Position numbers and translations under genes: made by a program. From contig CAYHWG010000014.1 in assembly GCA_964360375.1 (NCBI GenBank), positions 1-19,521 on the forward strand: a stretch of DNA of 19,521 bases. The letters are read 5' to 3'. This document shows positions 5,627-15,100 of this stretch, piece after piece. The stretch comes from XYB2-FULL-45-11 sp964360375. GTDB lineage: Bacteria; Patescibacteriota; Patescibacteriia; UBA9934; GWF2-40-263. Position 1 is the stretch's first letter, and every line of letters starts with the position of its first letter. The notes beneath the pieces were generated by a model. That model had not been told where the DNA came from, made no database searches, and saw only the letters and a program-made list of their open reading frames with translations.

Positions 5627-8600
5627 GTGCAAAAAATTTTTTCAAACATTTTGAACATGGTTCTGGGCGCGGTTCTCGTAACGGCGCTTGGGGCGGCTGT
5701 TCAAGTGCATGCAGCAACAGTGACAAGTGCAAATGACACACCTGTCACGCTTCAAACTTCGAGCGCAGCCAATCACACGCTGCTCTTTACAACTCAATCA
5801 GGTGTATTAGAAGGATCCGTGTTTACGATTCAATTCGATTCAGCTTTTACAACTTCTTCTCTTCTCGAAGACGATGTTGATGTGGCCGACGATGGTGTTG
5901 AACTTACGACAGCAACATCTTGCGCTGGAACAGAAAAAGCTTCTGTTGCAATTGCGTCGAACATCATAACGGTCACGATATGTGCGGGTGATGGCGGTGC
6001 CATCGCTGCCGCGAGCGCTGTCCGCGTAAAAATTGGAACAAATGCAACATCGTCAGGGACGGGAGCAAATAGAATCACAAACCCATCCTCTTCCGGAACT
6101 TATTTTATTTCTGTCGCCGGTACATTCGGTGATTCTGGTTCCATTGCTTTACCGATTCGATCAGGTGCTGATGGAATTGCAGTAAACGCGATTGTTCCAT
6201 CAACCGGTGGTGGAGGTGGTGGTAGCGGAGGAGGCGGAGGAACGACTGTCCCTGCACCTGTAGGATCAGAAGTGAGTCAAGTTGATCAAACAGCTCCCGT
6301 TTTGAGCGGCATTGTTGTTTCGAGTATCGGAAAAACAAGCGCAACGGTGAGTTGGACAACAAACGAGGATTCAAATTCAAAAGTTTATTATGGACTTACA
6401 TCCGCGTTTGAATCAGGTTTCGTGTTTGACACAGTGCTTACAAAAACGCATTCGATGATTCTTTCTGGTTTATCGGAAGGGACAACGTATTCGTTTCAGG
6501 TGAGATCGGCGGATGTTTCAAATAACATCGCCACATCATCTAATTACACATTTTCCACACTTGATGAAACAGTTCCTGTTCTCTCAGGGATCAGAGTTGA
6601 TTCGATCACGAGAACAGCCGCAACGATTCATTGGACGACAAATGAAAAAGCAAACAGTGTTTTGGATTACGGACTCGCGACGGATTATGGGACAACAAAA
6701 AATGATGCAACGCTTTTTGAGTCACATACGTTTGTCGTAAGTGGATTAGCAAGCGGAACACTTTATCATTTTCGCGTGAAATCGACAGATTCATTCGCAA
6801 ATTCTTCCGTCTCATCTGATCAGACATTTCAAACGCTTGTGGATGCATCACCTGGAAATGTTTCAGGGACAAAAGCGACTCCCGGAGACAAAGTAATTTT
6901 GCTTGAATGGGTCAATCCTATTGAGGATGATTTAGCAGGTGTTCGCGTTTTGAAATGTGTAAACGCGTATCCAAAAGCACCTGTAGATGCTGCTTGTTCT
7001 GTTCTTGTAGAAAATTTACAAGCGACTTCTTTGAATGTTACAGGGCTTACAAATAACACAACTTATTACTTCGGTATTTTCGCAAAAGATTTGGCTTCGC
7101 AGTTCGCTTCTGGCGCTCTTGTGTTGGGTAAACCAAGTGCTCCAGAAAAAGAGATGCTTGAGCCAAAAAAGGAAGACACAGAACCACCAAAGGAACCTGT
7201 GAAGGAGTCCGTGACAGTGCCAGGGAACGTCCCTGAAAAATCTGCTTCCGGATCCGTCGTAGGATCTGTAGGTGGTGAGACGAGTTCAAACTCAGTTGTC
7301 GGGGGCTTGGCGGTTCCATGCGGCAACGGGTTCTGTTCAGAGTCTGAGTCTGTGTTTACATGTCCGTCAGATTGCAAACAGGAAACAAAACCTTCACTGG
7401 GCACGAAGGCGAGTCCTATTGCATTTAAGGACGTGACATTTACGGTTGGTCGTGGAGTGATCACACTCCCGAGCATCAACGGATTTGTCGAGGTGTTGCC
7501 GAATACCGAATTAAACATTCGTGTTCCTGCGACAGTTCTCGAAACAGGTGTAGAACGCGTTACAATCGCGATCGGACCTGAGACATATTTGATGCATCCG
7601 GTGTCGACAATCAGCATGTCTTCACTTCAATCTCAATTGAATGCACGCGTTGCTTCAGTTGGATCGGACGCAAACGTTCTTTATTACGAGGCAGATGTTA
7701 CCGCTCCAAGCAAAGCTTCCTTGCAAGCTGTCACCATTTTTGTCGATTACAAAAATGGAACAACTTCAAACGTTTCTTCGTTTCTGCGTGTCGTCGCTCC
7801 GGGCTACACACACGAAATCATCGATGGAGAAGAAGCGATTTTGAATCAAACGCAAGTGACGCTGTATTCCGTTATTGGAGGTCAAGAGATCGTTTGGGAT
7901 GGGTCACCCTTCGGTCAAATGAATCCAATGACAAGTACGCTTAACGGAACATTGGCGTGGTACGTTCCAAATGGACAGTATCGTGTTCATGCGGAAAAAG
8001 ATGGATATAAGCCTTTGAATACAGCGGTATTCACAGTTTCAAATTTCATCGCAACACCTCGCGTGGTGATGATCCCTCTCCAAAAAAAGGAGATCGTGTC
8101 GCAGGAAACGGCGAATGCGTCCGTTATTCCACTTACGACACAAGCCGTAGTGAAATCATTCAAAAAAACAGTTAAAACGATTGCGGCGATACCAGCAGTC
8201 CAAACGATTAATCAAGGAGTTGAGGCGGTTCGTGAAATTCCAGGAGTTCAAACTGCGGCACAGGCTTCTCTTCCAACTCTTGCCGTCTCGGCCGGCGCAA
8301 GCGTTGTTGTCATGTCAGTTGCGTTCGATTTCCTCCCCTTCATTCAATATCTTTTTACAGCGCCATTCCTCTTTTTTGGGCGCAAGAAGCGAAAGGGCTT
8401 CGGGGTCATCTATAACGCGATTTCAAAAGAACCAATCGGCCTCGCTGTTGTTCGGTTGTTTCAACTACAAAACGAACAAGATCTTATAGGCAAATTGGTG
8501 AAAAGCCGTGTCACAGACAGAGGAGGAAGATTTTTCTTTCTCGTTCAGCCAGGAATGTACCGTTTGACGATTACGAAAAACGGTTTTCAGTTCCCGTCTG

Positions 8601-9187
8601 AGCATATGAAAGGCAAAAAAGAGGACGTTCAATACATCGATCTGTATCACGGAGAGCATGTGAAGGTGGCTGAGAAGGATGCGGTCTTAACACCGAATAT
8701 TCCTCTTGATCCTTCCACAGCCGATCAATACCACGAACCCAAACAGATTATTCTTCGCGCGCGTTTGCAGTTCATTCAACACATCGTTGCCCTTTCGGGT
8801 ACAGTGGCTTCCTTTGTTTTTGCGATCATCCGACCGACCGTGCTTGCGGCCGTGATGGTGCTTATACAACTTGCCGTTTATTTTGTTGCAAATCGACTTG
8901 CTCGTCCGCGTAAGCCAAAAAGTTGGGGAATTGTGTATGACGAAAAGACCGGACGCCCCGTTTCTCGTGTGGTGGCCCGTATCTTTGAGCCAAAATATAA
9001 CAAGCTTCTCGAGACACAGGTTACAGACAACAAAGGACGATATTCCTTCCTGCTTGGACCTGCGGAATATTTCGCGGTATTCGAAAAGGAAGGATATCGC
9101 TCCGAACAAATACGACCGATCGATTACACAAAGGTGGATGGTGCACAGGATTTTTCAACAGACATCAAACTCATGGAAAAAGATTGA
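5627..9187 (+). CDS. large exported FN3 protein with C-terminal membrane and regulatory-like domains
   Basis: The protein has 1186 residues. Signal peptide is about 1-29 (ends VQVHA). A beta-rich N-terminal domain (30-190) leads to a Gly-rich linker (about 194-205). Three fibronectin type III domains follow (about 219-311, 314-405, 408-503), with the typical SxTxxTVSWTTNE and YxFxVRSxD strands. After a Pro/Glu-rich linker (505-535) comes a four-cysteine motif, C565-x4-C570-x8-C579-x3-C583. More beta domains reach about residue 830. Hydrophobic stretch 885-917 ends in GRKKRK, then a carboxypeptidase-regulatory-like domain (about 922-1020), a membrane hairpin (about 1051-1088) ending in RPRKPK, and a second such domain (1100-1186). 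The basic flanks place both C-terminal domains in the cytoplasm. The start is GTG with no Shine-Dalgarno; ATG at 5657 is possible and would also give a signal peptide. Likely role: surface adhesin or scaffold. Confidence 0.75.
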   Translation: MQKIFSNILNMVLGAVLVTALGAAVQVHAATVTSANDTPVTLQTSSAANHTLLFTTQSGVLEGSVFTIQFDSAFTTSSLLEDDVDVADDGVELTTATSCAGTEKASVAIASNIITVTICAGDGGAIAAASAVRVKIGTNATSSGTGANRITNPSSSGTYFISVAGTFGDSGSIALPIRSGADGIAVNAIVPSTGGGGGGSGGGGGTTVPAPVGSEVSQVDQTAPVLSGIVVSSIGKTSATVSWTTNEDSNSKVYYGLTSAFESGFVFDTVLTKTHSMILSGLSEGTTYSFQVRSADVSNNIATSSNYTFSTLDETVPVLSGIRVDSITRTAATIHWTTNEKANSVLDYGLATDYGTTKNDATLFESHTFVVSGLASGTLYHFRVKSTDSFANSSVSSDQTFQTLVDASPGNVSGTKATPGDKVILLEWVNPIEDDLAGVRVLKCVNAYPKAPVDAACSVLVENLQATSLNVTGLTNNTTYYFGIFAKDLASQFASGALVLGKPSAPEKEMLEPKKEDTEPPKEPVKESVTVPGNVPEKSASGSVVGSVGGETSSNSVVGGLAVPCGNGFCSESESVFTCPSDCKQETKPSLGTKASPIAFKDVTFTVGRGVITLPSINGFVEVLPNTELNIRVPATVLETGVERVTIAIGPETYLMHPVSTISMSSLQSQLNARVASVGSDANVLYYEADVTAPSKASLQAVTIFVDYKNGTTSNVSSFLRVVAPGYTHEIIDGEEAILNQTQVTLYSVIGGQEIVWDGSPFGQMNPMTSTLNGTLAWYVPNGQYRVHAEKDGYKPLNTAVFTVSNFIATPRVVMIPLQKKEIVSQETANASVIPLTTQAVVKSFKKTVKTIAAIPAVQTINQGVEAVREIPGVQTAAQASLPTLAVSAGASVVVMSVAFDFLPFIQYLFTAPFLFFGRKKRKGFGVIYNAISKEPIGLAVVRLFQLQNEQDLIGKLVKSRVTDRGGRFFFLVQPGMYRLTITKNGFQFPSEHMKGKKEDVQYIDLYHGEHVKVAEKDAVLTPNIPLDPSTADQYHEPKQIILRARLQFIQHIVALSGTVASFVFAIIRPTVLAAVMVLIQLAVYFVANRLARPRKPKSWGIVYDEKTGRPVSRVVARIFEPKYNKLLETQVTDNKGRYSFLLGPAEYFAVFEKEGYRSEQIRPIDYTKVDGAQDFSTDIKLMEKD

Positions 9188-12100
9188 TAAAAAATATGTT
9201 ATTTGCTTGGCGTAAACAATTTGCAAGCTTCACACTCATCATGCTTCTTGCTGTGGTGTTGGTTCAGGTTGCTTTTGCGGCTATTTCGCCACCAAATATT
9301 GTGAGCTATCAAGGACGCGTTTTAAACGCAAATAGCGTTCCTGTTTCAAGTTCGACCGCGTCCATGTCGTTTGCTCTTTATTCGGCGGTAACAGGTGGTT
9401 CGTGCTTATGGTCAAACTCTTCTGACACCTGTGCGACAACAACTGCGCGAACAGTGACGCTTACATCTGGACTTTTTTCTGAGAATCTCGGAGATACGAG
9501 TGCATCAACGCCATATGCAGCGATTGCAGATACTGTTTTTGCAAATAACGCATCTGTTTATCTTGAGGTGATTATCTCTGGCGAAACATTAACACCACGC
9601 AAACGCATCACCGCTGCACCTTACGCGCTCAATTCACAAACGATCGACGGAATCGACTCGACGAGTTTGGTTCGTACGGGGGCTACAGAGAATTTTGATC
9701 TTTCATCGACAAAGTTCCTTGGAGCTTCCCCATTTGTGTTTGAAGGAGGGACAACGAACGGAACAACTACAACGTTTGCGTTTACCGATCCAACCACATC
9801 GCGCATACAAACTTTTCAAAATAATTCCGGTATCGTGCCGCTTGGCACAGCAGGAAATACATTATTTTTTACAACATCAGGAGCAACATCCCTCACACTT
9901 CCAACATCAGGAACACTCGCACGACTTACAGACATCACAGGAACAAACTCTGGAACAAACACTGGTGATCAAGATTTATCCGGTCTCATGGTAAAAGCTT
10001 CGAATCTCTCAGATCTCACGAGCACATCAACCGCAAGAACAAATCTTGGGCTTGGCACACTCGCTACACAAAGTGGAACGTTCAGTGGAACATCATCAGG
10101 TACAAACACGGGAGATCAAACAACGATCACAGGAAATGCGGCGACAGCCACAGCACTTCAAACAGCTCGAACAATCAACGGGACATCGTTTGACGGAACA
10201 GCAAATATCACGGTGACTTCAGCAGCGGGAACACTCACAGGAGCAACACTCGCCTCAGACGTTCTTGCTTCATCGCTTACCTCTGTTGGAACGATCTCAA
10301 GTGGAACATGGAGCGGATCTTTTGGTGCTGTTTCAGGAGCAAATCTGACAAGTTTGACCGCAGCAAATATTTCTTCCGGTACCGCAGGAATAAGTATTTC
10401 AGGAAATGCTGCAACGGTGACAAACGGTGTTTATACAACAGACAAAGATGCAACAGGCGGAGTTGCAGGTCTTACTCTTTTCAAAATAAACTTTAAAAAC
10501 GCCCTCAATACATTTACAAGTTTTTTTACGAATTCAAATACAGCTGCAAGAACGTATACATTTCCTGATCAAACGGGAACAGTTGCCTTAACATCAGACA
10601 TCACAGGAACAAACTCTGGAACAAACACTGGTGATCAAGATTTATCCGGTCTCATGGTAAAAGCTTCGAATCTCTCAGATCTCACGAGCACATCAACCGC
10701 AAGAACAAATCTTGGGCTTGGCACACTCGCTACACAAAGTGGAACGTTCAGTGGAACATCATCAGGTACAAACACGGGAGATCAAACAACGATCACAGGA
10801 AATGCGGCGACAGCCACAGCACTTCAAACAGCTCGAACAATCAACGGGACATCGTTTGACGGAACAGCAAATATCACGGTGACTTCAGCAGCGGGAACAC
10901 TCACAGGAGCAACACTCGCCTCAGACGTTCTTGCTTCATCGCTTACCTCTGTTGGAACGATCTCAAGTGGAACATGGAGCGGATCTTTTGGTGCTGTTTC
11001 AGGAGCAAATCTGACAAGTTTGACCGCAGCAAATATTTCTTCCGGTACCGCAGGAATAAGTATTTCAGGAAATGCTGCGACGGTGACAACAAACGCAAAC
11101 TTGACTGGTCCGATTACGTCAACAGGAAACGCAACAGCTATTGCATCACAAACGGGAACGGGGACAACATTTGTCATGAACACGTCTCCAACCCTCATCA
11201 CACCAACGCTTGGAGTTGCACTTGCGACAAGTATTAACGGATTAAAAATCACAACAACAACCGGAACAACAACGATTGCAAACGCTTCGACGCTTGCTAC
11301 AGCTGGTTCATTTTCAACAACACTTACTTCAACAGCAGATACAAACGTGACACTTCCAACAAGTGGAACACTCTATGGAACAGCTTCAGATTCAATCACA
11401 TCTGCTGTTCTTGCAACGTCTCTTTCAAACGAAACAGGATCTGGAGCACTCGTATTTGCCTCATCTCCAACTCTCGTCTCTCCAGCTCTTGGAACTCCTG
11501 TGTCCGGAGTTGCAACAAACCTGACAGGACTTCCACTTACAACGGGAGTCACAGGTGTTCTTCCTGTTGCAAATGGAGGAACAAATGCGTCTTCTGCAGG
11601 CATTACAGCTTTCAATAACATCACGGGATATTCTGCATCTGGTGCAACCGGAACAACTTCAACAAATCTTGTTTTTTCAACCTCTCCAACCCTCATAACA
11701 CCAACCCTTGGAGTTGCTCTTGCCACAAGTATTAACGGATTAAAAATTACGACAACAACCGGAACAACAACCATCGCAAACGCTTCGACGTTTGCTACAG
11801 CAGGGTCATTCTCAACAACACTCACCTCAACAGCAGATACAAGCGTGACTCTTCCAACAAGTGGAACACTCTACGGAACAGCAACAGATTCAATCACGTC
11901 TTCTGCTCTTGCAACGTCTCTTTCAAACGAAACAGGATCTGGAGCACTCGTATTTGCCTCATCTCCAACTCTCGTCTCTCCAGCTCTTGGAACTCCTGTG
12001 TCCGGAGTTGCAACAAACCTGACAGGACTTCCACTTACAACGGGAGTCACAGGTGTTCTTCCTGTTGCAAATGGAGGAACAAATGCGTCTTCTGCAGGCA

Positions 12101-15100
12101 TTACAGCTTTCAATAACATCACGGGATATTCTGCATCTGGTGCAACCGGAACAACTTCAACAAATCTTGTTTTTTCAACCTCTCCAACCCTCATAACACC
12201 AACCCTTGGAGTTGCTCTTGCCACAAGTATTAACGGATTAAAAATTACGACAACAACCGGAACAACAACCATCGCAAACGCTTCGACGTTTGCTACAGCA
12301 GGGTCATTCTCAACAACACTCACCTCAACAGCAGATACAAGCGTGACTCTTCCAACAAGTGGAACACTCTCAACATTGGCTGGGTCTGAAACATTGTCAA
12401 ATAAATCACTCACATCACCAACGATTACGGGAACAATATCCGGAACAACTGTCGCTATTGATTTTACTGGATTCGATGTGGCTGCAACGACAGGCGCAAC
12501 TATTATTGCAGGAAATGCTGATGGAATTGATGCCCTCACGCTCACTTCCGGCGATATTCTTCTTTCAAACGGTGATTTTGATCTTTCGGGAGGTGATTTT
12601 AATGTCACGCTTGATTCCGGTGACAGCGCGAGTATTACGGGCACAGCTAACTCAATATTTCAATCAACTCTCAATCTCACACAAACTTCAACGTCGAACG
12701 GCACAATGGGTTTGAGAATTGGAGCAACTCAATCTGATGGTGCAACCGCAGGAAATGACATTTATGGTGCGTATGTAAGTATGACAGGAAATGATGGCGA
12801 TGGAGATGTTTTTGGATTATTTTTGGAGACAGCAAGCACTACAAACGCCGTGGCCGGTACGTATGAAGCAGGAATCATTATTGATAACTTAGATTCTACA
12901 GAATCGTCCATGACGAGCGGTTTATTGATTCTTTCATCAGGAGTGAATAACGGCATTACAAATGCAATTGATGTATCTGATTCATTTATCAGAAATGCCA
13001 TAAATGTTGGAGATAATATTATTTTAGGAACAGGCGCCACGATTGATTTTACAAATTTTGATGTAGCCTCAACAGGAGCTTTGACGTTTACCGGCGTCGC
13101 AACAGACATAACGACCGGCACAAATGAAGATCTTACTATTTCAGCTAATGGAACAGGAACTGTTGCTTTATCTTCGAGTGCAACAACCGGTACATTAAGC
13201 GATTCCGCGGTTTCTTTAAGTGACACATCTCTTACAACGGGCACGCTTCTTTATGGTGATATGCGAGGAACAAGCGGAACAGCCGTGAACTTTGCTTATG
13301 GCGCAGGGGTAACACAATCTGCGGCTGCGTTTACAGGTCTTGCGGTTGATCTCACAAATCTTACGGGTGCAAATGGTTTGGACATGACAAACGTTGCACT
13401 GACAACAAAAGGTCAAACAAGATCTGGATCAGGAACAGAAACGGTTGTTGGGCTCTCTGTCTCAAGTAGTTCTGGACTTGTACAGGATACAGCTGCCGGA
13501 ACATTTACTTGGTATGGAGCAAATATTACGGCTCCGTCAGCAACATCAAGCTTTGCTGGAAGTTTGATGAGAGAGAGTGCTTATCGTGGTACACTTTCTG
13601 CGATTACAGGAACAGCAGGGTCTGCCTTTTCAAACGCATTTGATGCTGTTATTCCAAATTCAGCTGTCGTGACATCAGGACAAATGAACGGTTTAAGTGT
13701 GAGTGGAACAGGAGCATTGGGTGTAATTTCAAATGGTCCTGCAGCCGGGTTTTTATACGGAATAAATATTTCAGGAATTACCACTCCTGGCGGTGGAACA
13801 GAAACAGGGATGAATATTGGTTCTGGTTGGGATACTGTTTTGTCAGGAACCACCGCAGGCACGAATCTTTTTGACTTTACAAACTTCGATGTCGCTTCGG
13901 GCGGAGATGTGACGACGGCTGGTAATATTGCAGTGAATGGCGGAGATTTTACTTCAACGGCCTCACCATTTAATTTTCTAGATTTAGCGACAACAAAAAC
14001 AATAGACATCGGTGGAGTTACTTTAAGCGGAACAGATACTGTGAATATTGCAACAAATTCTACTGCCGCAGACACGATTAATATTGGAAATATTCATGCG
14101 TCAACAATTACAAGAGTTTATGGCGGATTAACTTTGGATTTGAATGATGTTCCGGGAACTAAAACAACGAATATTGGTGGAAGTACAAATAGCGGCTCGG
14201 ATTCGATTAATATTGCAACAAACTCTACCGCTGCAGACACGATTACCATTGGAAATTTGCATGGATCAACAAGCGTAACTTTACAAGCAACCAGTCTTAG
14301 TTTGAACTCTGTTTCTGGTACAAAATCAACAAGTATTGGAGGCTCTGGTGGTTCAGACGGTACAGATAACATTTACATTGCAAATAACGGAACAAGTGCC
14401 GATGATATTCAAATTGGAAACAGTAATGCCGGCACAGTGATGTTTCTCACGGGAGGTGATGATTGGAATATTACAGCAGCGGGTGTTGGAACGTTTGAAT
14501 ACACGACGGCAGTGAGTGGATTTGCTCTTTGTCATGAAACAAATGGCGCAAACACGGAAGCGATTTTGGATTGTGAGGCATCTCCGCCTGCGGATTATGC
14601 TGAGCGCTATCCTGCCGCAACAAATGTCACATATGGAGATATTGTGGTGCCGGGGGAACGTGTGGTGTATACCGAAGATGAATTTGTCGGGCGTCGTGAA
14701 ATTCGTCAAGCTGTACATTCTTCCTATGCCTATCAAGGTCCGGTTTTAGGAATCGCCTCAAACAACTATGGTGATTTTACCTCAGCCGGTAACAACGTAC
14801 CGGAATCAGAAAATCCGCTTCCAATCGCCCTTGTCGGACGTGTTCCTGTCAATGTAACAAATGAAGGCGGAGTGATTCGTGTTGGTGACTTCATAACGAC
14901 ATCATCTACACCTGGAAAAGGAATGAAAGCCACACAAGCTGGTCGTGTCATTGGTATGGCGCTTGCAAATTTTGAAGGCACATCTGGTCAAGTGATGGTG
15001 CAAGTGATCAATACTTGGTATTTTGGCGATTTGATTGGAACAGATGGTACCTCAAGTATGATGACCAATAATGTGATTGTCGCACCGGTAGCAAAAGCTA

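Noticed and set aside
7066..7617. 183-codon minus-strand open frame inside the FN3 gene
   Set aside because: It is antisense to a well-supported coding region and has no recognisable features.
11871..12644. 257-codon open frame on the minus strand inside the giant gene (also 11373-11825 and 13581-14075)
   Set aside because: These are antisense shadows of a repeat-rich, Thr/Ser/Ala-coded gene; frames recur with the DNA repeats and show Val/Pro/Ala-rich translations with no domain features.
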